Part shown: positions 1 to 7,007 of the stretch, in pieces
How positions within the stretch are numbered: position 1 is the first letter of the stretch
How the letters are laid out: each line of letters starts with the position of its first letter
Program-made: the position numbers and the translations under genes
Notes under the pieces: model-generated
What the model saw: the letters and a program-made list of their open reading frames with translations, nothing else
Told to the model about the DNA's origin: nothing
Database searches by the model: none
Assembly (NCBI GenBank): GCA_934141445.1
Contig: CAKPCF010000034.1
Span: 1 to 12,279, forward strand
Direction of reading: 5' to 3'
DNA from: an uncultured Clostridia bacterium
GTDB taxonomy: Bacteria > Bacillota > Clostridia > TANB77 > CAG-508
DNA length: 12,279 bases

Positions 1-13
1 TTTATCATCATAA

Positions 14-60
14 GGGTGACATTTCTATAAAATAATTTTGATATCTTATGGGGTGACATT
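14..60. repeat. Two direct copies of GGGTGACATT at the left edge
   Basis: The ten bases GGGTGACATT occur at 14-23 and again at 51-60, 37 bases apart, each preceded by TTAT/CTTAT-like sequence. The spacing is close to three and a half helical turns. Short repeats of this kind occur near the ends of some insertion sequences, and the window edge may cut such an element, but no transposase is visible here. They could also be an operator upstream of the promoter at 95-123. Confidence 0.4.
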
Positions 61-94
61 ATCACAAGTTAATCACAGTTTCTAATGCAAAAGC

Positions 95-123
95 TTGACA
101 TGAAATAAAATTCACACTATAAT
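95..123 (+). promoter_or_regulatory. Perfect consensus sigma-A promoter for the first small gene
   Basis: A TTGACA -35 box (95-100) and a TATAAT -10 box (118-123) are separated by exactly 17 bases, which matches the vegetative consensus fully. Transcription should start near 130, giving a leader of about 50 bases before the ATG at 181. No operator is obvious, so strong constitutive expression is the simplest reading. Confidence 0.8.
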
Positions 124-180
124 ATATTTTAGTTTTTGTTCGCAATACACATATGTTTAACATCAGAAGGAGGATAAGGC

Positions 181-387
181 ATGTATCCATCATCATATGG
201 CGAAGTTGATAGACGTGAAAAAGAGTACATTAGAGAATTACAGGCAGAAGTCAAAGGCTTGCGAGCTGAGCTTGCAAGTAAACCCATGGATAACTACCGT
301 TATGACCATTGCTTTGGCGAAGATGGAGGCGTTCCAACTTTGTATGTCCCTGGCACAGCTCGATGGTTTGTAAAAGAAACGAAATGA
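181..387 (+). CDS. Small GC-rich protein of unknown function with a coiled-coil segment
   Basis: Encodes 68 residues that I do not recognise. The ATG follows an AAGGAGG ribosome-binding site (167-173) at a 7-base spacing, so the start is well supported. Residues about 11-35 are rich in Arg, Lys, Glu, Leu and Ala with heptad-like spacing and could form a short coiled coil. The C-terminal half has aromatic, Gly and Pro residues and one Cys (in YDHCFGED) and looks like a small folded unit. There is no signal peptide or membrane segment. The gene is 43% GC (89 of 207 bases), clearly above the following AT-rich transporter, and uses codons such as GGC, CGA and GTC that are rarer around it. It has a private consensus promoter and an immediate terminator, so it is a self-contained transcription unit, probably acquired from another genome. 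The gene is very likely real; its function is unknown. Confidence 0.8.
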   Translation: MYPSSYGEVDRREKEYIRELQAEVKGLRAELASKPMDNYRYDHCFGEDGGVPTLYVPGTARWFVKETK

Positions 388-397
388 CATAGTGGTA

Positions 398-417
398 TTG
401 TAGGATGTATCCTACAA
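398..417. repeat. Short perfect hairpin after the first small gene
   Basis: TTGTAGGAT at 398-406 is followed after two bases by its exact complement ATCCTACAA at 409-417. It lies between the stop codon and the intrinsic terminator at 422-460 and lacks a T-run. It could protect the mRNA 3' end or bind a dimeric protein. Confidence 0.5.
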
Positions 418-421
418 ATTG

Positions 422-460
422 AAGCGTAGATATAACCTCTGGGATGTATCTACGCTTTTT
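422..460 (+). terminator. Intrinsic terminator of the first small gene
   Basis: AAGCGTAGATA (422-432) pairs perfectly with TATCTACGCTT (447-457) around a 14-base loop. The 3' arm runs into five consecutive T residues (456-460). It ends the unit that starts at the promoter at 95-123. Confidence 0.85.
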
Positions 461-569
461 AATATTGCAAAATCTCGGTCTGACAAACAGAAATTGTATA
501 TAAGGCTAAAGCGGACTGTGCGAGCTTGCAAGACAAATAGTTTCCACATACAATTTATAAATATATAAC
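461..569. other. Non-coding spacer with higher GC and a long-range stem
   Basis: No start codon followed by a plausible reading frame is present on the + strand. AAATTGTAT (491-499) can pair with ATACAATTT (548-556), enclosing about 48 bases that contain a GC-richer core around 505-535. It could be a remnant of the same foreign segment as the small gene, or a small structured RNA. No promoter was found for it. Confidence 0.3.
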
Positions 570-596
570 AAAACTGCTTGAAATATAGCAGTTTTT
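570..596 (+). terminator. Hairpin with T-run upstream of the ABC transporter gene
   Basis: AAAACTGCT (570-578) pairs with AGCAGTTTT (587-595) around an 8-base loop, ending in five T residues (592-596). It insulates the transporter gene from upstream transcription. The -35 box of the next promoter lies in its loop. Confidence 0.75.
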
Positions 597-606
597 CTTA
601 TATAAT
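578..606 (+). promoter_or_regulatory. Promoter of the ABC transporter gene, nested in the terminator
   Basis: TTGAAA (578-583) and TATAAT (601-606) are 17 bases apart, a near-consensus vegetative promoter. The -35 box occupies the loop of the terminator hairpin at 570-596 and the -10 follows its T-run. Initiation near 613 would leave a leader of about 40 bases before the ATG at 654, which favours 654 over the upstream ATG at 621. Confidence 0.7.
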
Positions 607-653
607 TAAAAAATCGATAAATGAAATTATTGCGTAGAAAGGTACAATATATA

Positions 654-3600
654 ATGTTACAAATAAAAAATATTCATAAAGAATATAAAACAGGAAGTTT
701 AGTTCAAAAAGCACTTGATAATGTAAGTTTAAATCTTCGAGATAACGAATTTGTTGCTATTCTTGGACCAAGTGGTTCAGGAAAAACAACACTTTTGAAT
801 ATTATTGGAGGTTTAGATCGTTATGATGAAGGAGATTTAATTATAAACGGAATCTCAACTAAGAAATATAAAGACAAAGACTGGGATTCTTATCGTAATC
901 ACACAATAGGTTTTGTATTTCAAAGTTATAATTTAATTCCACATCAAACACTTTTATCAAATGTAGAATTGGCATTAACAATTTCAGGAATACCTAAAAA
1001 CAAGCGTAAACAAAGAGCTTTAGAAGCTTTGGAAAAAGTTGGACTTGGAAATCAAGCTCATAAAAAGCCAAATCAACTTTCTGGTGGACAAATGCAAAGA
1101 GTTGCCATAGCTAGAGCTTTAGTTAATAATCCAGACATTTTGCTTGCTGATGAACCAACAGGTGCTTTGGATAGTGAAACAAGTGTGCAAGTTATGGATT
1201 TATTAAAAGAAGTGGCAAAAGACCGCCTGGTTGTTATGGTTACACATAATCCAGAACTTGCCGAAAAATATGCAACAAGAATTGTAAATTTAAAAGATGG
1301 TGTTATTCTTTCTGATACTAATCCTTATGTTATAGATAAAAATGAAAAAGTAGAACATAAAAACATGGGGAAAACTTCAATGTCATTTTTTACATCCTTA
1401 TCATTAAGTTTTAATAATTTAAAAACGAAAAAGGGGAGAACAGCATTAGTTTCATTTGCTGGAAGTATTGGAATTATTGGTATTGCACTTATATTGTCAT
1501 TATCTACTGGAGTTAATAATTATATTAAATCAATAGAGGAAGAAACTTTATCAGAATATCCAATACAAATTCAAAGTACAGGAATGGATATAAGTTCAAT
1601 GCTTGTAGTTGACACTAATTCAAATGAAACAAATCAAACTGATAACATAAGTGTTACTAATAGAATAACTAATATGTTTTCAAAAATGGGCTCTAATGAC
1701 TTAACTTCTTTGAAGAAATATTTAGAAAGCTCAGAAAGTAATATTAACGAATATGCAAAAGCAATCGAATATTCGTATAATGTCACTCCACTAATTTATA
1801 ATAGTGATATTGATAATCCTAGACAAATAAATCCAGATAAGTCTTTTTCAAGCTTAGGAATAAGTTCTGGGAATACAACCAATAGTCTAATGTCTAGTAT
1901 GATGAATACTAATATATTTTATCAAATGCCAAATGATACAAGTTTATTTGAAGAACAATACGATGTAAAAGCTGGAAGATTTCCAACCAAATACAATGAG
2001 TGTGTTGTAGTTTTAAGTTCAGATGGAAAAATAAGTGATTTTGCATTATATGCATTAGGATTAAGAGATTACAGCGAATTTGACAATATGATAAATCAAT
2101 TTTCAACAGGTAAAAATGTCGATACTCCAGAATATTCAGAAAGCTATTCTTATGATGATATTTTAAAAGTAGGTTTTAAACTAGTAAATATTAGTGATTG
2201 CTATGAATATGATGAAGAATATAAAATTTGGCGTGATAAAACTGAAAATACAGAATATATGAAAAATATTGTAACAAATGGAGAAGATTTAAAAATCGTT
2301 GGTATTATACAACCAAAAGAAAATGCAACAGCTCCAATGTTACAACAAGGAATAGGCTATACAGCTGATTTAACAAATTATGTTATAGATCAAGCTACAA
2401 ACAGTCAAATTGTAAAAGAACAATTAGCAGATTCAGAAATCAATGTATTCACAGGAAAAAGATTTGATGATAATGAAAATGATTCTGCTCTTGATATGAA
2501 TTCTTTAGTAGAAATTGATTCTAATGCTATAAAATCAGCATTTAAAATAGATGAATCTAAAATAAAAGTAGATTTCAGTAATATGAACAATTTGATAAAT
2601 CAAAACAATTTACCAGAATTTGATATAAATGAAATTATGAATCAAGTAGAAATTTCTTTTTCAAATGATGAAATAAATGGACTAATAAATGAAATTTTGC
2701 AAGGATATAATGATTATCTTAATAAATATCATCCTGATGCAAATTTAGATAATATTAGTGCAAAACTACTAGAATATATCAATTCAAAAGAAGTTGAAGA
2801 AATAATAAGAAAAGAAATAGAAAGTGCGATTAAAGAAAACGGAAAAGTAGTTATTACTGAAGAACAAATGAAAAACATAATGACAAAAGTATTAAATGGT
2901 TTTGAAGAATATGCAAAGCAAAACAATATTCCTAATGCTGAAAAATTAGAGGAATATTTAGAAGAATATATGCAATCAGAAGAACTAAAAAATATTATAA
3001 CTACTAAATTAACTAAAATAATACAAGAGCAAAATTTAGAAAAACAAATTTCTGATATTATGAATAATTATATGCAGTCTGCCATGGCACAAATAAGCAA
3101 AAGCTTAGAAACTGAAATATCTAAAAGTATAGCAAGTTTAAGCAAATCTATGGCAAATGCAATTAGAATTGATGAACAAACATTTGCAAGTGCTTTTAAA
3201 ATCAAAATGAATGAAGAAGAATTAACAGAATTATTATCAGCTATTATGTCAAAAGAAAAAAATACTTATGGAAGTAATTTAACAAAACTTAATTATGCAA
3301 AAATTGAAGAACCTTCAGGCATTTCAATATATCCAAAAGATTTTGAAGGAAATGAAGCTATCACAAAATTATTAAGTGATTATAATAGTAAGATGAAAGA
3401 AAATAATGAAGAAGACAAAGTTATTTCATACACAGATATGGTAGGCACTCTAATGAGTTCTGTAACAATAATTGTAAATGTAGTAAGTTATACACTTATA
3501 GCATTTATATCTATATCTTTGGTGGTTTCTTCAATAATGATTGGCGTTATCACTTATATTAGTGTATTAGAGCGAAAGAAAGAAATTGGTATATTAAGAG

Positions 3601-3887
3601 CAATGGGAGCTTCTAAGCATAATGTCGCTCAAGTATTTAATGCAGAAACTTTTATTATTGGACTATTGGCTGGAATGATTGGAATAGGAATTACACTTTT
3701 ATTACTAATTCCTACAAACAAGATTATAGTATCATTGTCTGATGGTGCAAATGTTAGAGCAACTTTACCAGTAACTGGTGGAATTATTTTAATTATATTA
3801 AGTGTTGTGCTAACTTTAATCGGAGGAATTATCCCATCAAGAAAAGCTGCTAAAGAAGACCCAGTATTAGCATTAAGATCAGAATAA
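654..3887 (+). CDS. MacB-type ABC transporter: fused ATPase and permease with a very large extracellular domain
   Basis: One 1077-residue chain combines a LolD/MacB-type ATPase with an FtsX/MacB-type permease. The ATPase (about 1-225) shows Walker A GPSGSGKT at 38-45, Q-loop Gln90, signature LSGGQMQR at 142-149, Walker B ILLADEP at 162-168 with catalytic Glu167, and switch His198. The first membrane helix is at about 264-284, followed by some 645 extracytoplasmic residues, then three helices (about 938-965, 990-1012, 1035-1057) and the family's ERKKEIGILRAMGAS loop between the first two. This four-helix plan is that of MacB/FtsX proteins, which move a periplasmic or extracellular domain rather than passing substrate through the membrane. 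The extracellular domain is far larger than MacB's and contains a helical tandem repeat. I chose ATG 654 because AGAAAGG (636-642) lies 11 bases before it and the homologous sequence starts there; ATG 621 lacks a good site. Likely roles are export of, or resistance to, peptides or lipids, or envelope remodelling; the substrate is not visible. Confidence 0.9.
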   Translation: MLQIKNIHKEYKTGSLVQKALDNVSLNLRDNEFVAILGPSGSGKTTLLNIIGGLDRYDEGDLIINGISTKKYKDKDWDSYRNHTIGFVFQSYNLIPHQTLLSNVELALTISGIPKNKRKQRALEALEKVGLGNQAHKKPNQLSGGQMQRVAIARALVNNPDILLADEPTGALDSETSVQVMDLLKEVAKDRLVVMVTHNPELAEKYATRIVNLKDGVILSDTNPYVIDKNEKVEHKNMGKTSMSFFTSLSLSFNNLKTKKGRTALVSFAGSIGIIGIALILSLSTGVNNYIKSIEEETLSEYPIQIQSTGMDISSMLVVDTNSNETNQTDNISVTNRITNMFSKMGSNDLTSLKKYLESSESNINEYAKAIEYSYNVTPLIYNSDIDNPRQINPDKSFSSLGISSGNTTNSLMSSMMNTNIFYQMPNDTSLFEEQYDVKAGRFPTKYNECVVVLSSDGKISDFALYALGLRDYSEFDNMINQFSTGKNVDTPEYSESYSYDDILKVGFKLVNISDCYEYDEEYKIWRDKTENTEYMKNIVTNGEDLKIVGIIQPKENATAPMLQQGIGYTADLTNYVIDQATNSQIVKEQLADSEINVFTGKRFDDNENDSALDMNSLVEIDSNAIKSAFKIDESKIKVDFSNMNNLINQNNLPEFDINEIMNQVEISFSNDEINGLINEILQGYNDYLNKYHPDANLDNISAKLLEYINSKEVEEIIRKEIESAIKENGKVVITEEQMKNIMTKVLNGFEEYAKQNNIPNAEKLEEYLEEYMQSEELKNIITTKLTKIIQEQNLEKQISDIMNNYMQSAMAQISKSLETEISKSIASLSKSMANAIRIDEQTFASAFKIKMNEEELTELLSAIMSKEKNTYGSNLTKLNYAKIEEPSGISIYPKDFEGNEAITKLLSDYNSKMKENNEEDKVISYTDMVGTLMSSVTIIVNVVSYTLIAFISISLVVSSIMIGVITYISVLERKKEIGILRAMGASKHNVAQVFNAETFIIGLLAGMIGIGITLLLLIPTNKIIVSLSDGANVRATLPVTGGIILIILSVVLTLIGGIIPSRKAAKEDPVLALRSE
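2661..3045 (+). repeat. Tandem repeat of about 65 residues in the transporter's extracellular domain
   Basis: Two adjacent segments of the protein align end to end. The first starts at 2661 (SNDEINGLINEILQGY) and the second at 2856 (TEEQMKNIMTKVLNGF), a 195-base period. Later both carry LLEYINSKEVEEII versus LEEYMQSEELKNII, with one residue less in the second loop. Identity is modest (about a third by eye) but in register. Both are predicted helical and charged. A flanking S-A-F-K-I motif also occurs twice, once before (about 2533) and once after (about 3190) the repeats. Confidence 0.6.
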
Positions 3888-3897
3888 AAGTGATAGT

Positions 3898-3927
3898 TAG
3901 TAGCAAGTAATTAGCTTGCTACTATTT
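3898..3927 (+). terminator. Hairpin between the ABC transporter and the radical SAM gene
   Basis: TAGTAGCAAG (3898-3907) pairs perfectly with CTTGCTACTA (3915-3924) around a 7-base loop. Only three T residues follow, so termination is probably partial. No separate promoter is visible before the next gene, so read-through is the likely source of its transcript. Confidence 0.55.
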
Positions 3928-3956
3928 GTATTATAAAAAATAATGGAGAAACTTAT

Positions 3957-4817
3957 ATGAAAAAAATTTATATTGAAATTACAAATAATTGCAATTTACA
4001 GTGTAATTTTTGCAAAAATACTGATAGAGCTAAGCAATATATGACTACTAATCAATTTGAAGAAATAATAAAGAAAGTAAAAGATTATACGCAAATAGTA
4101 TGCTTACATGTAAAAGGAGAACCTTTACTTCATCCAGAATTAGATAATTTATTAGCAATATTAGAAAAATACGATATGAAAGCTAATATCACAACAAATG
4201 GAATTATGCTAAATAAATTAACTGATATTTTAGTAAATCCAAAATCAGTAAGGCAAATAAATATATCATTGCATTGTTGTATTGAAAATCCAGCAATTGA
4301 TGTTTCAAAATATATGGAAAATATTTTGAATGCTGTATCAAAATTAGAACATTCAAATATTATTATTTCATTAAGATTATGGAATTTAAAAACAATAAAA
4401 GAAAATACGAAAAATTTTGAAATAATAAAAGCAATTGAAGAAAAATACAAGATTACAAATTTATCTGAAAGTTTAATGAATAATCAATGGCTAAAATTGA
4501 AAGAAAATTTATATATAAATCAAGATATTGAATTTGTATGGCCAAATTTAAATAATGAAATAATAAATCAAAATGGTAGATGCTTGGCAATTAAAGAACA
4601 ATTGGCAATATTAGTAAATGGTAACGTAGTTCCTTGCTGCATTGATTCAGAAGGCAATATTGTTCTTGGAAATATTTATAATCAAACAATTTCAGAAATA
4701 TTAAAAAGTAATAAAGTACAAAAAATGCTACTTGGATTTCAAAATAATGAATTATGTGAAGAATTATGCAAAAGATGTGGCTTCTTGAAAAGATTAGAAA
4801 ATAAGAGACAAATTTGA
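3957..4817 (+). CDS. Radical SAM enzyme with a C-terminal SPASM-like cluster domain
   Basis: A 286-residue protein. The N-terminus has the radical SAM motif CNLQCNFC with Cys12, Cys16 and Cys19, which would bind the 4Fe-4S cluster that cleaves S-adenosylmethionine. GEP (54-56) corresponds to the GGE motif contacting SAM, and TTNG (79-82) sits on a later barrel strand. The C-terminus has Cys209, Cys227, Cys228, Cys267, Cys271 and Cys274, arranged as C-x17-CC then C-x3-C-x2-C, as in SPASM/twitch domains that hold auxiliary clusters. Such enzymes often modify peptides or proteins (sactipeptide-type or quinohemoprotein maturases, anaerobic sulfatase activators), but the substrate cannot be read here and no precursor peptide gene is adjacent. 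GGAG (3945-3948) lies 8 bases before the ATG. The gene starts 70 bases after the transporter on the same strand, which permits co-transcription. The promoter of the next unit overlaps its stop codon. Confidence 0.85.
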   Translation: MKKIYIEITNNCNLQCNFCKNTDRAKQYMTTNQFEEIIKKVKDYTQIVCLHVKGEPLLHPELDNLLAILEKYDMKANITTNGIMLNKLTDILVNPKSVRQINISLHCCIENPAIDVSKYMENILNAVSKLEHSNIIISLRLWNLKTIKENTKNFEIIKAIEEKYKITNLSESLMNNQWLKLKENLYINQDIEFVWPNLNNEIINQNGRCLAIKEQLAILVNGNVVPCCIDSEGNIVLGNIYNQTISEILKSNKVQKMLLGFQNNELCEELCKRCGFLKRLENKRQI

Positions 4818-4843
4818 CTTTTATATACAAAAAGTAGTATAAT
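4814..4843 (+). promoter_or_regulatory. Promoter of the second small GC-rich gene
   Basis: TTGACT (4814-4819) and TATAAT (4838-4843) are separated by 18 bases. The -35 box overlaps the stop codon (4815-4817) of the radical SAM gene, so the unit is packed directly against its neighbour. The leader contains a small GTGGA/TCCAC stem (4868-4872 with 4881-4885). Confidence 0.7.
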
Positions 4844-4906
4844 AAAAGATGTACGAACATTCATTTAGTGGAGTTTTATCATCCACGCAAACCAAAGGAG
4901 CAAAAA

Positions 4907-5182
4907 ATGGATACTGCAATGAATGAGTTGGCTGTCGGAACCCGTTATCTATTAAGAGTAACAGATTTGCCAGGTTTCAAGCCTTGCGTTGTCACAGATG
5001 TGAGATGCAAAAACGGTATGGTCTATTTGAACCAAGTCGGCGAAAGGCACTCGATTACGCCTGAAAGATTTGTAGCTCTTCCTAAGTCAAAAGAGTTGAT
5101 TTTTACAGCAACATGCCATTTGTACTTGGAAGAGTACACCGGAGAACTTAAATCCGAGCCTTACTCTACTAGCATACAGTAA
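4907..5182 (+). CDS. Second small GC-rich protein of unknown function
   Basis: Encodes 91 residues if started at ATG 4907, which follows AAAGGAG (4894-4900) at 6 bases. A GTG at 4868 in the same frame would add 13 residues but has no ribosome-binding site and lies in a leader hairpin, so I reject it. I do not recognise the family. The sequence alternates short hydrophobic stretches with turns (RYLLRVTDLPGFKPCVVTDV, then KNGMVYLNQVGERHSITPERF), which would suit a small beta-barrel of SH3/KOW type; that is inference only. There is no signal peptide or membrane segment. The gene is 42% GC (116 of 276 bases), like the small gene at 181-387 and unlike the flanking AT-rich genes. It too has its own promoter and a strong 3' hairpin, which suggests a transferred single-gene cassette. 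Confidence 0.8.
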   Translation: MDTAMNELAVGTRYLLRVTDLPGFKPCVVTDVRCKNGMVYLNQVGERHSITPERFVALPKSKELIFTATCHLYLEEYTGELKSEPYSTSIQ

Positions 5183-5210
5183 ACTCAATTTTAGCATCTA
5201 GCTTGCCCTA

Positions 5211-5257
5211 GCCCGGCCATTGGTAAGAAGGCTCTTACCGCTTTCTGATGGACGGGC
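5211..5257 (+). terminator. GC-rich two-tier hairpin after the second small gene
   Basis: An outer stem GCCCGGCCAT (5211-5220) pairs with ATGGACGGGC (5248-5257) with a single G/A mismatch. Inside it a perfect stem GGTAAGA (5222-5228) pairs with TCTTACC (5233-5239) around AGGC. The tail (ACTATTTATTTT) is T-rich but broken, so this is either an intrinsic terminator with a weak T-tract or a stable 3' RNA structure. Its GC content matches the small gene rather than the host sequence. Confidence 0.6.
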
Positions 5258-5289
5258 ACTATTTATTTTGAAAAAATTATTATAAACTA

Positions 5290-5318
5290 TTGCTTTTTGA
5301 CTATATTTAATGTAAAAT
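5290..5318 (+). promoter_or_regulatory. Probable promoter of the manganese-export operon
   Basis: TTGCTT (5290-5295) and TAAAAT (5313-5318) are 17 bases apart and end just before the aptamer, so that transcription would begin at about 5325. Both boxes depart from consensus; an alternative -35, TTGACT at 5297, has too short a spacer. Confidence 0.45.
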
Positions 5319-5322
5319 ATAG

Positions 5323-5448
5323 CGAAACGAGGGAGTAATTAGCATATTAAAATATGTGATAAAGTCAACATACTGATATAAAATATCTGGCTTTATTTTA
5401 AATAATGAGACTTGTTTGCAACAAAACTTGCAGACATAGTCTTTTTTT
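5323..5448 (+). promoter_or_regulatory. yybP-ykoY manganese riboswitch controlling the antiporter-mntP operon
   Basis: The leader has the layout of the yybP-ykoY Mn2+ aptamer. P1 forms from 5325-5331 (AAACGAG) and 5411-5417 (CTTGTTT). It is followed by the conserved GGGAGTA of loop 1 (5331-5337), a P2 helix (5338-5348 with 5351-5360), the AAAGTC strand (5361-5366), a stem ATAAAG/CTTTAT (5359-5364 with 5391-5396) sharing its first two bases with P2, and a terminal GATAT/ATATC hairpin (5375-5379 with 5383-5387). The sequence then gives ATGAGAC, as in other members. The 3' arm of P1 is also the 5' arm of a strong terminator at 5408-5448, so the two folds exclude each other. From known members, Mn2+ binding to loops 1 and 3 stabilises P1 and turns expression on. 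The identity of the downstream mntP supports the call. Confidence 0.85.
5408..5448 (+). terminator. Riboswitch expression-platform terminator
   Basis: A stem of 14 pairs joins 5408-5421 to 5428-5442, with one bulged base (5437) and a six-base loop, followed by seven T residues (5442-5448). Its 5' arm contains bases 5411-5417, which are needed for aptamer helix P1. It lies 26 bases before the ribosome-binding site of the antiporter gene. Confidence 0.85.
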
Positions 5449-5484
5449 GTGCTCTAAATCTTGTAATTTATATAGGAGGAAATT

Positions 5485-6426
5485 ATGATATTATCTATTT
5501 GTTTAATTATAGCTGGTTTTGCACTTTTAATATTAGGTGCAGATTGGTTAGTTGATGGTTCAAGTGGAATTGCCAAAAAATTTCATATTCCAGAAATCAT
5601 TATAGGTTTAACTATAGTTTCAATTGGAACTTCTATGCCAGAACTATTTGTAAGTATAACATCAGCAATTGATGGATATTCTGATATGGCTATTGGAAAT
5701 GTAATAGGCAGTAATTTAAGTAATTTATTGCTTATTTTAGGAATTTCTTCAATAATAAAGCCCGTATTTTTTCAATCAGAAACAAAAAGATATGAAATAC
5801 CAATGTGTTTGTTTTTCACAATTATTTTAATGATTTTTTGCAATACAGCAAACGCAATTTCTAGAATCGAAGCTGTTATATTGCTAATTTTATTTTGTTT
5901 ATTTATTGGATATACAATATATATGGCAAAAAAAGAAAGTCAAAAGGAAGTCTTGGATATTTCAGTACATACATCAGAAACTAAAACAATCAAAAATATT
6001 ATTTTAGTTATATTGGGAATTATTGCACTTAAAGTTGGTGGAGATTTAACAGTTAATAATGCTGTAGTTGTTGCCAAGCAGTTTAATTTAAGCGAAAAAA
6101 TCATAAGTTTAACAATCCTTGCTATTGGTACAAGTTTACCAGAACTAGTAACAAGTGTAACAGCTGCAATAAAAGGAAATAGTGATATAGCTATTGGAAA
6201 TATTATTGGATCAAACATATTTAATATGTTGCTAATTATTGGTGTATCATCTTTAATAAAGCCAATAGTATTTAATGTAAGCTATAATTTTGATTTAACA
6301 ATATTGCTAATATCAACAATTGCACTTGCTATTTTTCCAATTATACCACCTAAAAATGAAATGAGTAGAATGAATGGAATAATATATTTTATTGCATATT
6401 TAGCTTATTTGATAATATTATTTTAA
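5485..6426 (+). CDS. CaCA-family cation antiporter (YrbG/CaxA-like), probable Mn2+ or Ca2+ exporter
   Basis: A 313-residue membrane protein, the usual length for bacterial YrbG-type Na+/Ca2+ exchangers, with about ten hydrophobic helices. The two halves carry matching alpha repeats: IGTSMPELFVSITSA around Glu53 and IGTSLPELVTSVTAA around Glu220, each followed by AIGN(V/I)IGSN. These Glu residues correspond to the ion-binding pair of the archaeal exchanger NCX_Mj (Glu54 and Glu213). Family members exchange Ca2+ or another divalent ion for Na+ or H+. Here the gene is the first downstream of a Mn2+ riboswitch and 18 bases before mntP, so I infer that it exports Mn2+, or Ca2+ as part of a manganese-stress response. 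AGGAGG (5474-5479) lies 5 bases before the ATG. The family call is firm; the ion is inferred from regulation. Confidence 0.9.
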   Translation: MILSICLIIAGFALLILGADWLVDGSSGIAKKFHIPEIIIGLTIVSIGTSMPELFVSITSAIDGYSDMAIGNVIGSNLSNLLLILGISSIIKPVFFQSETKRYEIPMCLFFTIILMIFCNTANAISRIEAVILLILFCLFIGYTIYMAKKESQKEVLDISVHTSETKTIKNIILVILGIIALKVGGDLTVNNAVVVAKQFNLSEKIISLTILAIGTSLPELVTSVTAAIKGNSDIAIGNIIGSNIFNMLLIIGVSSLIKPIVFNVSYNFDLTILLISTIALAIFPIIPPKNEMSRMNGIIYFIAYLAYLIILF

Positions 6427-6444
6427 ATATAGGAGATAATCAAA

Positions 6445-7002
6445 ATGGGAACTGTTGAATTATTATTATTAAGTATTGGTCTTGCAATGGATGCTTTTGC
6501 AGTATCTATATGTAAGGGAATTTCAATGAAAAAAATGGATTGGAAAAAAGCTTGTATTATTGGTTTATGGTTTGGCGGATTTCAAGCTTTAATGCCCACA
6601 ATCGGATATTTTCTAGGCACTACATTTGAAAATTTTGTTACAAGTATTGACCATTGGATTGCTTTTATTTTACTTTCTATTATTGGTGGCAATATGATAA
6701 AAGAAGTTTTTAGTAATGAAGAAGAAAAAAGTGATGATGATGTAAGTTTTAAAACAATGCTTGTTTTAGCAGTAGCAACTAGTATAGATGCTTTAGCAGT
6801 TGGAATTACTTTTGCATTTTTCAAAGTAAATTTAGTTTTAGCTATTTCTTTAATAGGTATAATATCTTTTATATTACCAGTATTAGGAACTAAAATTGGT
6901 AATAAATTTGGCAATAAGTATGAGAAAAAAGCCGAATTAGTTGGTGGTACAATATTAGTACTATTAGGAATTAAAATTCTTATAGAACATCTATTTTTCT
7001 AA
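6445..7002 (+). CDS. mntP: Manganese efflux pump MntP
   Basis: A 185-residue protein of the MntP (formerly YebN) family, which exports Mn2+ and protects against manganese excess. It has the expected six hydrophobic helices in two related halves. The first opens with SIGLAMDAFAVSICKGI, including Asp16, and the second with ATSIDALAVG, including Asp115; these match the two membrane aspartates essential in Escherichia coli MntP. A charged stretch of Glu, Lys, Ser and Asp in the middle marks the cytoplasmic loop. AGGAG (6431-6435) lies 9 bases before the ATG, and the start is 18 bases after the antiporter stop, so the two genes form one operon under the riboswitch at 5323-5448. A long terminator follows directly. 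Length and motifs agree with the family, and nothing looks broken. Confidence 0.95.
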   Translation: MGTVELLLLSIGLAMDAFAVSICKGISMKKMDWKKACIIGLWFGGFQALMPTIGYFLGTTFENFVTSIDHWIAFILLSIIGGNMIKEVFSNEEEKSDDDVSFKTMLVLAVATSIDALAVGITFAFFKVNLVLAISLIGIISFILPVLGTKIGNKFGNKYEKKAELVGGTILVLLGIKILIEHLFF

Positions 7003-7007
7003 TATTT

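Noticed and set aside
181..387. First small protein as a peptide precursor for the radical SAM enzyme
   Set aside because: It has a separate promoter, terminator and composition, only one Cys, and no leader/core pattern; it is 3.5 kb from the enzyme.
621..653. ATG 621 as transporter start
   Set aside because: It gives 11 extra residues unlike the family, has no ribosome-binding site and lies very close to the predicted transcript start; ATG 654 fits better.
4853..4866. CGAACATTCATTT near the promoter of the second small gene as an SOS box
   Set aside because: Only one half-site is present; the GTT of the other half is missing.
4868..4906. GTG start adding 13 residues to the second small gene
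   Set aside because: No ribosome-binding site, and the GTG is part of a small leader hairpin; ATG 4907 has AAAGGAG 6 bases upstream.
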